A DNA stretch of 64,000 nt from Ridgeia piscesae (GCA_025642075.2 JAODUO010000069.1:375001-439000); one strand, 5' to 3'. Counted from the stretch's first letter, positions 1-13,182 are shown. The notes: generated by a model not told the origin, from the sequence alone. Program-made: numbers and translations.

Positions 1-879
1 AAGCAAAACAGCAGCTAAAAATAGGATTTTTAATTAAATTCGGTTAGTGTTCATCAGTTGAGCAGATGCACATAAATCGGCCCGTATACTGCATTTTTAT
101 TAATGTTAGTATTACATTTCCAAGATGGCTGTTTCTGATGTCATATTTAACCATTTTGATTTGCTACACATTTTGGCTCGGGTTCCCGCGAACGTTTTCT
201 TAGGTTTTGAGTATTATAAAAAAAAAGTAATATTAGTATATTATTGACAGTTATCAGTTGATTGTTTAATAGTTGAAGACAATGTTGGAGCAGCTAAGTA
301 ATATTTGACCGACTAGACGTATGAAATGTTAGAATCGGCCGTCTGATTTGTGAAGACATCTGTTTGTATCGTACGGCGTGAGCTGGTGCGGAAACTAGAA
401 TCGTCCCTTGTTACATATGTCCGTCGTCTCGGTAGACCCTTAGTGTCTGTAACTGTCATAGGACATGAATAATACCACCATACGGGTAAACGTTTTTACA
501 ATAAGTTAATTTATATGCGCATTTGCTACGCATATGGATATTCAGAAATATCCCTGCTAAACTGTTTGTCCCAACAAAATTATTATACCAAACCGTTTTC
601 TGTTTGTCAACAAACTAGATTCAACATTCATTTGACATACGATTACGTCATTCTGTCTCCGCGTTGAGACCTGGCTAAGTCTGTGTGCCCGACAAATTTG
701 ACATGTATCAAGCTAACTATAGCGCGCGGCAACTAGGTTGTTGACGCCGGATGGTTTGAGAATGCCCTAGCTACCCTGACGTAAAGTTAGAGTTATACAT
801 TTCGCTTCGTTTTGACGTTTGACGCTGTGTGAGTGGCACACGACAACCATCGCTAGAGTAGATGTGATCTGTTCTGCCC
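1..879. other. Upstream non-coding stretch, nothing recognised
   Basis: AT-rich sequence without a convincing coding region or repeat. It probably holds the promoter, the 5' untranslated exon and part of an intron of the bHLH gene that starts at 1351, because that gene is preceded by a splice acceptor. No TATA box or other core promoter element could be assigned with confidence. Confidence 0.4.
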
Positions 880-1136
880 GTGTGCGTGTGCGTGTGCGTG
901 TGCGTGTGCGTGTGCGTGTGCGTGTGCGTGTGCGTGTGCGTGTGCGTGTGCGTGTGCGTGTGCGTGTGCGTGTGCGTGTGCGTGTGCGTGTGCGTGTGCG
1001 TGTGCGTGTGCGTGTGCGTGTGCGTGTGCGTGTGCGTGTGCGTGTGCGTGTGCGTGTGCGTGTGCGTGTGCGTGTGCGTGTGCGTGTGCGTGTGCGTGTG
1101 CGTGTGCGTGCGTATGCGTATGTATGTGTGTGTTGT
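880..1136. repeat. (GTGTGC)n microsatellite
   Basis: A nearly perfect GTGTGC hexamer array of about 230 bp, fading into CGTATG and TGTG variants after 1110. Open frames across it (Arg-Val, Cys-Val and His-Thr or His-Ala dipeptides) are by-products of the repeat. It lies about 240 bp upstream of the bHLH splice acceptor, so it is probably intronic or in the 5' region of that gene. Confidence 0.95.
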
Positions 1137-1334
1137 GTTCGTGTTTGATGCCTTGTGAAAGTTTCGTTTTGCTTGTGTATGTAATATAAACACGGTCTGC
1201 ATTAATATGCACCGTTTAAAACGCAACGATTTGCTATATCATTGTACCATATATACATGTAATTAGTATTTCCGAAAGCGTATTATTCTGATTGGTATTT
1301 GCAGAAACAAATGTGTCAAAACTAATATTGTATC

Positions 1335-1350
1335 TCCTCATTTTAGAATA
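1335..1350 (+). promoter_or_regulatory. Probable splice acceptor upstream of the bHLH start codon
   Basis: A pyrimidine-rich run ends in TTTTAG at 1341-1346, four bases before the first ATG of the bHLH reading frame. This suggests that the whole recognisable protein lies on one exon and that a non-coding 5' exon lies upstream. A second possible acceptor (TTTGCAG) lies about 45 bp earlier. Confidence 0.5.
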
Positions 1351-2079
1351 ATGATGGCCAACACACCTCATGACCATGCGGGGTTTACTGCGATGAATGA
1401 CCTAAGTACGGCCATGGACCAAGGCTATGGAATGAGTGGCACCTTGACGCCGTGTCACATTGTGCCTGTGTGCGACACTAACGCGTACAATCCACAGAAC
1501 GCACAGTACAAGACGCATGAATACAGCAATGAGTATATGGACTACGTCTGCGATGACAACGATATTGACGGCAATGTGAGCTCATCATACTGCGACCTTT
1601 TGACGACAACTTTGAACGCTACACTTGCACCACCACAACAGCTGCAACCGCTACAGCAGCGACAACAACAAGAGCAACAGTTGCAGCAACAACAGCAGGA
1701 ACACGAGGAGGAGCAGCAGCAACAACACAAGCAGATCCGCAGATCGCGAGCATTGCTGGCGCAGGACGATTATGTCGAAAGCTATAACAGACACGGAGCC
1801 ACCCAGCGAGAGAGGAACCGAATGCACGCACTAAACGAAGCCTTTGACCGGCTACGAAACGTTGTGCCAAAGTCGAACCTCAGCGACCACCAGAAACTCT
1901 CGAAGATCGCGACGTTGCGCCTCGCCATTCACTACATCACGGCACTGAGTGGAACCTTGCGAAGCACTGGAGTCCAGATCCGTCTCGCCTCCGACACGAC
2001 CGCCGTCACCGACTACCGTCAGAGGCGGCGAAGAGGACGGCAACCCAGACGTCGCAGTCCTCGACTTGACGCCGCCTGA
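1351..2079 (+). CDS. bHLH transcription factor, atonal superfamily (group A), with polyQ tract
   Basis: Predicted nuclear DNA-binding protein of 242 residues that should bind E-boxes as a homo- or heterodimer. The bHLH domain spans about residues 148-203. The basic region holds the RERNRM core, with the E-box-contacting Glu at about 154. Helix 1 reads [15 protein letters not shown] and helix 2 contains [15 protein letters not shown], both typical of the atonal/neurogenin/Fer/delilah group. I cannot name the subfamily. Residues about 95-128 are Gln-rich, coded by mixed CAG/CAA. Two in-frame ATGs (1351, 1354) open the frame. After residue ~205 the frame turns Arg-rich and stops at 2079, inside a degenerate 39-bp repeat. 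Another frame there reads more like protein, so the true C-terminus is uncertain (a frame slip, a sequencing indel, or simply the end). An intron lies just upstream. Confidence 0.85.
   Translation: MMANTPHDHAGFTAMNDLSTAMDQGYGMSGTLTPCHIVPVCDTNAYNPQNAQYKTHEYSNEYMDYVCDDNDIDGNVSSSYCDLLTTTLNATLAPPQQLQPLQQRQQQEQQLQQQQQEHEEEQQQQHKQIRRSRALLAQDDYVESYNRHGATQRERNRMHALNEAFDRLRNVVPKSNLSDHQKLSKIATLRLAIHYITALSGTLRSTGVQIRLASDTTAVTDYRQRRRRGRQPRRRSPRLDAA
1625..1735 (+). repeat. CAA/CAG-rich polyglutamine-coding tract
   Basis: Interrupted CAA/CAG/GAG codons inside the bHLH gene, coding mainly Gln with some Glu and His. Mixed codons make it less slippage-prone than a pure CAG run. Such tracts are common in transcription-factor activation regions. 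Confidence 0.8.
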
Positions 2080-2790
2080 CGAACTTGGCGTCGCTGTTCA
2101 AACGTTGACGTCGCCTGAAGATCTAGGCGTTGTGGTGCAAGGATTGGCGCCACTTGAACTTGAAGGAGTAAGCGTCGAAGTGCAAGAAATGACGTTGCCT
2201 GAATGACTAGGCATCGTGGGTTCGGATTGAAGCCGCCCGCAGAACAAAGCTTTGGCATGTTTGGAATGACGCCGAGTGAAAGGTTCGACGTCGAAATGCT
2301 CAGATTGCTGCCTTCGGAGGAACGGAGTATCACGTATTGGGATAGACGTCACCTGAACAACTTGGCATCACAATGCTCGGATTGATACCGCCTGAGGGGC
2401 AAGGTGTAGGATTGAGGCCATATGACGACCTAACCATTGATTAGCTGGGAAACACGCGGCCCGGTGGACAAAGAATCGTCAGACGAGCAAGTGCGCAGAG
2501 TGTTGCCGCCATTATTGCTAAGGGTCGCAATATAAACATTGGTGAGCTAAACTCATGAGTTCGGATAGTAGCCACCTGAAGAACAATTCATAATGTGCCT
2601 CTACTGACGTCAATCAATACACTCTCGCATCGTGTGCTTGAATTGAAGCAACATACAATGTATTGGTTAGTCTGGAGATTGAAGCCTCATAATTAATACT
2701 ATTATTGAAGTTCGGCGTGTCATATTACTCGGACTGATACTTTCTGAAGACCACGTTTCCTTCTATGATATCTGCACGACGTCGCCTGAA
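2060..2790 (+). repeat. Degenerate ~39-bp (13-codon) tandem repeat
   Basis: Units begin near TTGACGCCGCCTGA and carry ACTTGGCGTCG and a GGAT-like end. About nine units are recognisable from 2060 to 2410, and scattered remnants continue to about 2790. In the frame that is open from 1949 to 2206, units read as 13-residue blocks such as [12 protein letters not shown] and LTSPEDLGVVVQ. After 2206 the open copy is in the frame of the bHLH gene (2203-2385). The array starts within the last codons of the bHLH reading frame, which suggests that a repetitive C-terminal tail once was, or still is, coded here. Confidence 0.65.
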
Positions 2791-3300
2791 CAGTAAACTA
2801 CACATGCGGTTGTTGTTTGTAATAATATGAACTGTGAGAAGCAGAAAAGTAACGACAAATGCAATGGTGCTTTCGGAAGTCTCTGTTTGAAATATCATTG
2901 CTATCATACGCAGATGAATATCAACAAATGCAACACACAGGTGGACATGTCAACGATAAAGACACATTCGATACTGGTGTTATGTATCATAGCATCACGA
3001 TTGTAGTAGACCAGTGTCACAGAGACATTAAATGTACATTCAACAGGAGCATCGGGCAGTAGCTACGATCTGATCAGGGCAAGTTAATTGCTCATCAGAA
3101 TATATTGGGTCAACAGTCTGCTTAATTGACGTAGCATATGTGTTCATGTGCTTCTGGTCATACATGGTACTGATATACCAAAGTGCTTGTCTAAGATCAC
3201 ACGTGGTCGTGTTCGCATAAATCCCGAAGCACGACCTAATTAAGCCAGCTGTACACTTTGACATAACGGTTTAGCCATGAGAAGAAGAATAAATGTCTGT
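2790..3300. other. Non-coding stretch, nothing recognised
   Basis: No coding signal or repeat seen. It is probably 3' untranslated or intergenic sequence of the bHLH gene. A lone AATAAA lies further down at 3493-3498 and cannot be tied to a transcript end. Confidence 0.3.
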
Positions 3301-3307
3301 ACAGAAT

Positions 3308-3458
3308 ACATTGATTGACTACTTACATTGATACAGTGGCTCCCTCACGGAAATGTGGTTATATTAAGCACCATGTATAAACGTCTTTGTTGGATGCATT
3401 GATTGGCTACTTATTTGGGTAAAATGCCTTCCTCACGGAAACGTGGTTATATTAAGCA
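3308..3458 (+). repeat. Two direct copies of a ~64-bp sequence
   Basis: Two copies, at about 3308-3371 and 3396-3458, share ATTGATTG, TCCTCACGGAAA/AC and GTGGTTATATTAAGCAC with point changes. Period is about 88 bp. No function is evident. Confidence 0.7.
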
Positions 3459-3682
3459 CTAGTGATAACGACCCGTAATCTGTAGTAACGAGCAATAAAG
3501 AAACAAGGACAAATTGAAAATGAAACCAGCAGCTGGTCGATTGGTGAATGCGTTCAGGTGCTTCGAGGCAAACGTAAACACATCACTCTAATGCATTTGC
3601 TTAGCTCAGCCTGTAGATGTGTTCTCAGGCTCACTCGTGGACGTCAGCAGTGAGCGTTAATAGTATTACTTAATACTACACG

Positions 3683-4339
<657 letters not shown>

Positions 4340-4450
4340 TCTTAGAATATATACTCTTAGAATATGCTTCCTTCTAGTTTTAAATATCCGCCATAGCTCC
4401 CTGGCGCATCAGTTAATCTGACCACGGACTTATATGCACTGGACTGCTGT

Positions 4451-4484
4451 CTCCGCCGCTCGCGGCGCTTCGCGAGCGGCGGAG
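4451..4484. repeat. 14-bp-stem GC-rich hairpin just inside the left TIR
   Basis: CTCCGCCGCTCGCG and its reverse complement are separated by six bases (GCGCTT). It is directly inside the left terminal repeat and has no counterpart at the right end. It may be a subterminal transposase site or a local inverted duplication. Confidence 0.8.
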
Positions 4485-5616
4485 TTGGCTGCAAAGGTCA
4501 CGAGCGCACAAGATGTACTCCCCACTTCCGGTCTACTAGCCACTGCGATGGAGATGCCAAACATCGACAGGATTCTTGCGGTGAATATAACTGTTTAATT
4601 CAATAATAGTGATAATTTTCCTAAACGATGACTGTACCTAGTTTGGTAAATGTTGTGGCTATCTCCAGTGTAGTTCTAAATGGTTTATTTAATTCTATTT
4701 TCGTCGTACATGACGTATAATATGCATGGGGGTGTCGGCGTAATGGCGTAAACAATACCGAAGGCAAGGCTAACTTTTTTTTGGGAAGTGACGCAAGTTT
4801 TAACTAGTCTTGCTATGGGTGTAAGTTCATAGATTGGAATTATATGTAATGTTTAAATATTCATAATAATTTGTTAATCTCAAGCCAATTTAACAACAGC
4901 CGATCATTTAACCGATCTGTCATTCTGTGCTGTCAGTTTATACCAGCCCTTGCTTGGCCTAGGCCCAAGCCCAGTTAGGCATTGATAACTGTTTTCAATA
5001 TTTACTGCCATTCGCTTGTATTTATTATTGTTTTGGTGTTATTTATATTTTGATGATTGTTCATGTGCAATTTATTTATTCTGATCCTGTTTTATTATTG
5101 TGAATAAAATATCACTACAACTATATTCCTAATTATAATTAATAATAATGCATTTTATTTTAAGAAATTTAAGCATTACTAAGAATTGTGTATTTGTTAT
5201 TTCTAGTATATGTATTTAAATGTTTGGCATGGATATAAAATAATTCTATGTTTTATTAATTATTGTAGTTATTACATGCACTTTGAATTGTTTTATTTCA
5301 GAAATCTCGCACCTGAAAGTTACACACATTACGTGTATGCATGATTACAAGCTTCATTTGGTTGAAGATGACACAGCAACATATCTACGCTGTCTAAAGA
5401 TACAGTCCCTGTGAACATGACATATACACTGCAGTTTTAATAGACAAGAACACAGCATTATTGCATTGCCTGAACAAAACTATCTGTCAGTTAACTGTGA
5501 AGGTAGTAGTTCAAGGTACATACCCTTACAAAGTCGTCAATATATCATAGGCATCATCTGCATACACTAAATAATTTTACACAATTTATCTCGCTGAATG
5601 TGACACATAATACACA

Positions 5617-5853
5617 TTGAATAATACAGACATCACTTTACAACTTAATTACAAAGCACTGGAATTAGAGGGTTTCTGTACGACACAGGACACACTGGAT
5701 TATGAACATTCCTGCGTAGATCTTGCAGAATATTGTGAATATTGCAACAAGATTTGTGAGGTGGAGAAAGGGAGAGCTTCTTCACCGTGCACTTTACCCC
5801 TTATGGAGGGTAACCCAGAAAGAAATTTGGACACGAGATGTTGGAGTCGGTGA
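5617..5853 (+). other. Short reading frame inside the TIR element, unknown
   Basis: A 78-codon frame with a Cys-rich centre (CEYCNKICEVEKG). No homology recognised and no adjacent frame extends it. It could be a decayed piece of an element-encoded protein, or chance. Confidence 0.15.
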
Positions 5854-7725
5854 GAAACACTGTTAACATTTATAAACATTATTTCATCAAGTTCATGTTG
5901 AAAGCAGAATATTATGAAAAAAACATTTATTACTGGGCTCTACTGAGCCTGCAGTATTTGTTTCCCAAACCCGTAAACACACGGTCACCCATAAACAAGG
6001 AAGTATGACAACTGTGCTTCATTGTCATGCATTAATCTGTTGAGTTTGTTATTTAGATAATATTTATTAATAAAGCTTTTTTATTTAATGACATGTATTT
6101 ATTGATGGTTGATCATAAGTTTCCTATGGTTCTAAACATTGCATAAATTATATTTACTTCATAATTATTTACTGCTGGCTTTCAACAAAACATAACCCTT
6201 TGTTAAAATGCTAACATTAGCCCAATTTTTTAAATTATTAATTAAGTTGGTGTTAATATGAAATTTTTGGCTAATGTATATTTACTACCGTAATTAATGT
6301 GGACATGTCTTAATAATTTTGGACATTATGGCCGTTTATTCATGTGTATATAAAAGTAAGGGGTGCTAATTATATATTGATTTATTCATTAATTTATTAT
6401 TAATGATTTTTTTTTACATAATTATTTAATTTTATCTCTTACCAAAAAAGGGTTTTCAAATTTCATGTTTATATAATATAAACATATTCATGGACATTGT
6501 GGATTTTACAAAAAAAGTTTCTGTCTGTTGAGGTTGCCTGCTAATTATCACCTATTAACTAATTTATTATTACAAAAAAGTTTTATTTCCTTTTAAATTA
6601 ACTAATTTATTATTTCATGACTAGTTAATATATATTTATTCTCTAAAAATGTTGGGTTTTGCACACTGCATAATAATATTATGTATAAATATCTTCATAT
6701 TTATGGACTCGGCTGGGTTTAAATTTGAATGTTTCGGCCTGTTAACTTGGTGCACTACTTAACTAATATTAGCTAATTAACTGGATTAATTAGTATGAAA
6801 AACATCAGTATTGAAAATTTATCACTCCATTCAATGTATTTTAAAATGTTCAAACAATATTTTAATAGTTCTATAAATTACAACGTTATGCCATTTTCAA
6901 GTCACTTATTCGAATATTTATCAACAGAAACAAAAATGAGTTTATTTTACCATTATAAGACACACAAATTTAGCGCAATTGTTTCGTTTTTAAATTGCAA
7001 TAATTTTGGATCTAATAAAGGTATCGTAATAAAATTAACAGTTACGTGATCTGTAACTAATTACCTTTCATTTAAGCCAAAATCCTCTGGTAATTTTTTT
7101 GAAGTCCTTTCAGCAGGGCCCCACTTTTTTCCTAACGAAGGGTGTGGAGGGGGGGGGTTGTCTCGGGACCATCTGTATACTGTTGGCCCTGGTCCTAAAG
7201 TCCATCTGTGGCTGTAACTAAATCCCAAGTCATTCATTTTGATTAAAACTAAAGAATTTTTTCCTTCCCTAGTTTGGGTTTGCCCCAACCACCGAAGAGC
7301 CACGGTTTCATTTACTGATAAATTGCAACAGGACTAGTACTTCGTAGTTGCCAAAATTGGGTCGATGATTTTTTTTGCGGCAACGCATTTTCGCCGTTTA
7401 AAATCGTCAATACTTCACTCTAAACAACTTTCCAAATGTATTTGCTAGGATTTTATTAAACATACGTGTCATGTAAGAGTTTATCCAAATGTCTTATTAA
7501 AACGATGTTTTCCTGCGGTCAACTGCGAAATTGCCGGCAACCAGCAGACAACCGGAAGTAACTTATACATCTTGTGCTAGGTTGACCTTGCTGCGCTACT
7601 CTAGCGGCCTTGAACCCGGAGACAGCAGTCCAGTGCATATAAGTCCGTGATCTGACGATAACTTGAATTGTTTATTGACTCTCACATCGATTAACCCTTT
7701 TGTATTTATTCACCCCCTTTTTTCC

Positions 7726-8138
<413 letters not shown>

Positions 8139-8271
8139 TATGTATGTATGTATGTATGTATGTATGTATGTATGTATGTATGTATGTACGTATGTATGTA
8201 TGTATGTATGTATGTATGTATGTATGTATGTATATAAATAATATACTATATATATAATTATATATATATGC

Positions 8272-8321
<50 letters not shown>

Positions 8322-8325
8322 GTGT
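8139..8325. repeat. (ATGT)n then (AT)n compound microsatellite
   Basis: ATGT tetramers at 8139-8233 with a single ACGT variant, followed by AT dinucleotides to about 8320. Confidence 0.95.
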
Positions 8326-8872
8326 GAATGTGTGAATGTGTGGGTGCGCGCGCGTGCGAGCACGTGTATACATATGCACATTTCAACGACTCACAGACTT
8401 GGTCGAAGGTATATTGCCAGTTCTCCCACTAGTTGCGCTATTTCAACTGGTACTGGCGCCATTTCAGTTAGAAGGCTCAATCGCGACAAGTCAGTTAATA
8501 CTTGCGTCATTTCCACGAAGACCCATATGTTCTGAATATTAGACGCCAGCCAGACACGCGTGGTCAACTAATTACGAAGCCCAGACTTAGATGATACTTC
8601 AGATGTATCGAAGCCTCCCTGTCATTGGTCAACTGAAACAGTCTGATAGAAGGCGCAACCACCGCCGTAAAAATTCGACACGTTCATCGCTAAACGAGTC
8701 GTCAGTGCGTGGCTTTGCATAGGTAAAGTATGCTGTCAATGCACGGTCTTGTCTTAGGTAAAGTAGGCCGCCAGTGATTGCGCTTTGACGACACATGTGC
8801 ACGTTATTTGTTAATGCTCCGAAAGCATTCAAGCTTACAAGGTATGTACACGTTATACCTGAATTACCAATG
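8326..8872. other. Non-coding stretch, nothing recognised
   Basis: Complex sequence between microsatellites. No credible gene or element was recognised. Confidence 0.3.
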
Positions 8873-9116
<244 letters not shown>

Positions 9117-9800
9117 ATTTGTGTAGATGATCTTAGTGTTTAGGACCTGGATTCATTGTTCAGATGATTATACATACACAATTCCAAATCACAACAGTTT
9201 TCCCTCTTTGGGAGAACGTAAATACCTTTATTTAAATTGTTAGCCGAATTATTATATTCACGCACGTAAATTAAATGCTTTTGTCTAGTAATGTCGCAAA
9301 CATGAAATTTGATGAATCAGAACTTATTTAAAGAAGCCCAATTAAACATGATTATTTGCGCGAAAGTGGGACTTGTTGTTTCAGGTTGTATGAGGAACTA
9401 CAATAACGAATTTAGCATTTTGGACATCACCGTAAATATAATATATTAGGAAATTTGGACATCACCGTAAATATAATACACAGGAAATTTTAATTTAATT
9501 TGTTAATTTAATTTAATTTTGATGTGACTGCCGCTAGAACATCGCGGATTCTCAACATTGCAACATATCCGTGGTCGTGTATTTATTGTAAGATTAAGTA
9601 CTATACGCGATATTCCAATAACAATGATTAAAAAAAAGTAATCGTGGTTACATCCAACGGCACATTTGTAGATTATTATATTTATGTTGATATCAACAAT
9701 ATTAAATTGTTACGCAAGTTTAAACATAGACACAAATGTAAACGTAAGTGCTGCGTACATCCAGCGACACATTTATTGGTAAGATAATTACATTCCACAA
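9117..9800. other. AT-rich non-coding DNA with a 36-bp direct repeat
   Basis: No gene seen. TTTGGACATCACCGTAAATA occurs twice within about 40 bp (about 9419-9490), making a short tandem duplication. Confidence 0.5.
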
Positions 9801-9809
9801 TAACATTTT

Positions 9810-10215
9810 CAGGTTGTGGATATAGCGTGTACAGTTAATAACGAACTAGAAAAACTAGATATATGGTTCAGAGTTAATAAATTATCGCTTAATGTGAACA
9901 AAATCAATTTTATCATGTTTGCAAATAAAAAACAACATAGACCAACAGTAAACATTACTTTGAATGGAACGAACATTGAGCAGGTGTCACATAAACAATT
10001 CCTTGGTGTAATCATTGATGAAAACTTAACGTGGAGAGAGCAGATAAAACGGTTGAAACGAAGGTATCAAAAGTATAGCCGTTTTATATAAAACAAAGGA
10101 TGTTCTTGACATTCAAGCATTACGCACGTTATACCAATCACTTGTTGAACCATATATGTCTAATTGCTGTGAAATATGGGGAAATACGTATCCGTCTAGA
10201 CTAAGAAAACTCTCT
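9810..10215 (+). pseudogene. Non-LTR retrotransposon reverse transcriptase, C-terminal fragment
   Basis: Translation shows the late part of a LINE reverse transcriptase: an ELEKLDIWFRVNKLSLNVNK block, then KQFLGVIIDENLTW about 55 residues later. After a frame change near 10090, YQSLVEPYMSNCCEIWG follows. These are standard signatures of CR1/Jockey-type elements. The catalytic YxDD lies upstream and is absent, so this is a 5'-truncated, frameshifted relic. Confidence 0.85.
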
Positions 10216-10655
10216 CTCTGCTACAGAAACTGGTGATGGTGTTGGTGGTAGTGGTGGTATTGGAATTGTTGAGCCCCTCATACACCACATCCTCTCTCTT
10301 TGTCTCTAAATCCGTCGTTGCAGTTGTGTATTGATTCCAAAATGTATACGTTCTTACGGCACTGTTTTATTATAACATCACTCCTGGTTTGGTATTGAAT
10401 ACGAACAAAGTCGCTTCTTCTCTTTGGATTAATACATTAACTAAGCTGCTTTCAAGCCATAGGAACGTAGCAAAGTAATTAGTTCTTTCATGCGGGGTAC
10501 CCCTTCAGCAATCACATAGGCTGACAAGCTGCCGAACGACGATAGTAATTATTATATTAACAATGGTTGAGGTCATGGCATGCCTGACTAGTCTTTGTTC
10601 ATGATTATAAAACCTATGGAAATCGTAGTGAAAATATGACTAGTACTGCCTTGGT
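10216..10655. other. Non-coding stretch between two LINE relics
   Basis: Nothing recognised. It could be the decayed 3' end of the upstream LINE or unique sequence. Confidence 0.3.
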
Positions 10656-10659
10656 AATG

Positions 10660-11120
10660 TCCCCTGACTGGTGTACCACAAAGCACGGTACTAGGCCCTC
10701 TTCTCTTCCTGCAAGTTCCTGATATACATCAACGATTTACCTAACAATATCCAATCCACATGAAATCTCCACCATTGCCCCATAAATATCAAAACAACTG
10801 CTTACACAACCCTAGTTCGACCACTTCTATAATATTCATCATCAGTATGGGACCCCCCACACCCAGATCCTTATCAACCAAATCGAAATGGTCTAAAGAC
10901 GTGCAGCCCGTTTTTTTCTTAACGACTATACATCTAGAGAAGCGGGCTGTGTGTCAGAAATGCTAGAACAGTTACACCTACAACAACTAATAACCAGACG
11001 AACAAACAGACGCCTCACCATACTCCACAAAGCCATCTATGGACACCTATCCTTGCCTGTCAATAACCTCATCCAGCCCGTACAACGCATATCAAGACAT
11101 TTAAACAATAACGCATAACC
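10660..11120 (+). pseudogene. Second, more decayed LINE reverse transcriptase relic
   Basis: A GVPQSTVLGPLLFL-like motif (RT motif 4) lies at about 10670-10715. It is followed by a TTLVRPLL...SSVWDP block near 10810 and a run ending in LTILHKAIYGHL near 11010. The pieces lie in several frames, and the expected YADD region between the first two is missing, which implies an internal deletion. It is on the same strand as the relic at 9.8-10.2 kb but is a different family or copy. Confidence 0.75.
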
Positions 11121-11234
11121 CTTGTTGGGGGCAGGAGGTCCATATTCTCCATGTTAACATATAGGACTTTGTTTTGTTTTTGGTTGTAATAATCGAACTG
11201 TTCCCAAATAGCGAATTTCAGTTACATTGTCCGA

Positions 11235-11717
11235 AGGATTATTACAAGCAGAAGCAATGGAACACTTTGCCGGTGACAATGATCAGGGAAATCACGAATT
11301 TTAATCGATTATTATGGTGGTTGCCATGGCGTTAGCGGCAAGTACTTGTTTGGCGATCTTGAGTAATAATGAAGAGTGCCATTTTTCTCGCAGTACAACC
11401 TGTTTGGGGCAAACGTATACATGGGTTATGATTACGTGCATTTAGACAACTTGTCAGATATAAGTGCTTATCGAAACCACAACGTATAGCAGTGTAAAAT
11501 GCAAATCCCGTATAAGACACATACGGACTAAAATCGTGTCTATTATCTGCACTACGTAAATCGTTATTTGTCTATGATAGTGTGGGAAACTCAATATTAA
11601 ATCGGACATTTAAGATAAGAAAGGTAAAACACAAGACATTTATGACCTGAATTTCCTAATATTCATCAGTCGGAAGCTACTGTCATCCATCATTAGAATA
11701 TTATTCTTGTGTCCAGT
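11235..11717 (-). repeat. Dispersed repeat, inverted relative to the copy at 22.6-23.1 kb
   Basis: On the reverse strand this aligns along its length with 22572-23060, sharing GGTTGTACTGC..GAAA, TTGTCTAAATGCA and CCATGGCAACCAC. Many substitutions mean the copies are old. There is no coding content; it is probably a non-autonomous element of unknown class. Confidence 0.75.
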
Positions 11718-11907
11718 CCCCAATCAGCTACAGTAGCGCGGAGTCTTGCCATGTATCGTGACCCACTTACAGGCCCTATAGTCCCACAACTATTGTACCG
11801 ACTTTAGGTGCAATATACACTTCGAAAAAAATTGCGTTTCACTACAAGCATGCGCACCCAACCTTGACCGTTTGACTCCACCAGGAGTGTTGACCTGTAT
11901 ACCGACA

Positions 11908-12094
11908 AGACGACGAGACGAGACGAGACGAGACGAGACGAGACGAGACGAGACGAGACGAGACGAGACGAGACGAGACGAGACGAGACGACGAGACGAG
12001 ACGAGACGAGACGAGACGAGACGAGACGAGACGAGACGAGACGAGACGAGACGAGACGAGACGAGACGAGACGAGACGAGACGAGACGAGACGA
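11908..12094. repeat. (ACGAG)n pentamer microsatellite
   Basis: About 37 GAGAC/ACGAG pentamers, with one register change near 11990. The Leu-Val-Ser-Ser-Arg and Arg-Asp-Glu-Thr frames across it are artefacts. Confidence 0.95.
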
Positions 12095-13180
12095 ACATGC
12101 AGGACGCAGTGATGCCTTATTCTCGACAAAAAAGATCGATTTATTATTAAAGAAATATATTCAAAAAACCACCTGTTCACAGGTTGGACCATAACGAGAT
12201 AGGTTAGGTTATGTATTTGGACTATTAGTGTTTGTAAAACTGGATACATCAGCACGATTGACAGGACATGGTGTAAGAGAGTGGTGGGAACACATTCGTG
12301 GTGCTTCAGTAATCTACGTAGCCAATTCTGATGGATTGTATGTTAAGCAGACCTGTCGTATGACAATCATAAAAAATGGTGCGACGACAGGGGAAATGGC
12401 CAGATAATTAAATTTCACGTAGGTTTCTCGCACGTAATATCAAAACACAACTGTCATATTTTATTAAATAAAATTAAAGCAATTTTTAAATACTAACTAT
12501 TCCCTATACTACTATGCAGTATATACCGGTTAACAAGTTATTATCACTTGGGGATGTTATTATTAGATGTTGCGGGGGGAAAGGTCTGAATGACACGGTG
12601 GCGAATATTCACCACTACCTACATCACCTCGGCACCAAAATAGCCTTCAGCAGCAGTCCAGCAATTAGACCGTCCAAGCGCAAACAACCTCAAACACTAA
12701 CCTTCTTTAACACCGCGAAAAACATCTCCAACATGCTACGAACCTATTTTTTCGAACTTCTTTTCGACAGCAGTTGAGTATCAAACTCTGATGTGATGTG
12801 AGTTTCCGAGAAATGTGCAATCCCAAGTCTTCGAAAGCATCACCAACGAGGCAATTGCCATCGTTAGAAAGTAGGACATTCACCTGACTGTACGTAATAA
12901 AATTATACGGTGTGGCGTGTCGTTACATGTTTCGCAACTTCTATGGGTTATTTGGCATGGTTAAGGTTAATTTGAAGGCCTTATTACATAGACAACCTAA
13001 TTTCAGACACCGTTTGTAGTCTCACCAAACGTCATGACAATAGACATGCGGCGTTGCAATAATTGCCAATTTTTAGCACACACAGGAAAGGTGATTCTTT
13101 CATAAAGCCGGTCGTATGCATCATTAAGAATAAGCGGTCCTTTCCCACTATTATAGCTTTGTAAAAGTTTCTCATATCAA
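12095..13180. other. Non-coding stretch; unrecognised 87-codon frame at 12514-12777
   Basis: Mostly featureless. The frame at 12514-12777 (+) has no recognisable domain and no splice or repeat context supporting it. I would not call it a gene. Confidence 0.25.
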
Positions 13181-13182
13181 GT

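Larger units (their letters stand above)
4423..7649. mobile_element. 3.2-kb DNA transposon-like element with TIRs and 7-bp TSD
   Basis: The first and last 33 bp are perfect inverted repeats beginning CACGGACTTATATG. A weaker inverted match extends inward to about 110 bp (GCACAAGATGTA and ACTTCCGGT occur in both ends). The flanks carry a direct ATCTGAC at 4416-4422 and 7650-7656, a 7-bp target-site duplication. The AT-rich interior has only short frames (5617-5853, 6795-7049), with no recognisable transposase, so it is probably non-autonomous. The superfamily is unknown: the 7-bp duplication does not fit the usual TA, TTAA, 3-bp or 9-bp classes. Confidence 0.8.

Noticed and set aside
880..1136. 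Long frames of Arg-Val, Cys-Val, His-Thr across the hexamer array
   Set aside because: They exist in several frames at once because the repeat lacks stop codons; there is no sign of a protein.
11842..12255. Possible repeat protein LVSSR/RDETR
   Set aside because: Read-through of a pentamer microsatellite in every frame.
12514..12777. 87-codon frame as a gene
   Set aside because: No domain, no splice signals of note and no homologue in the window.
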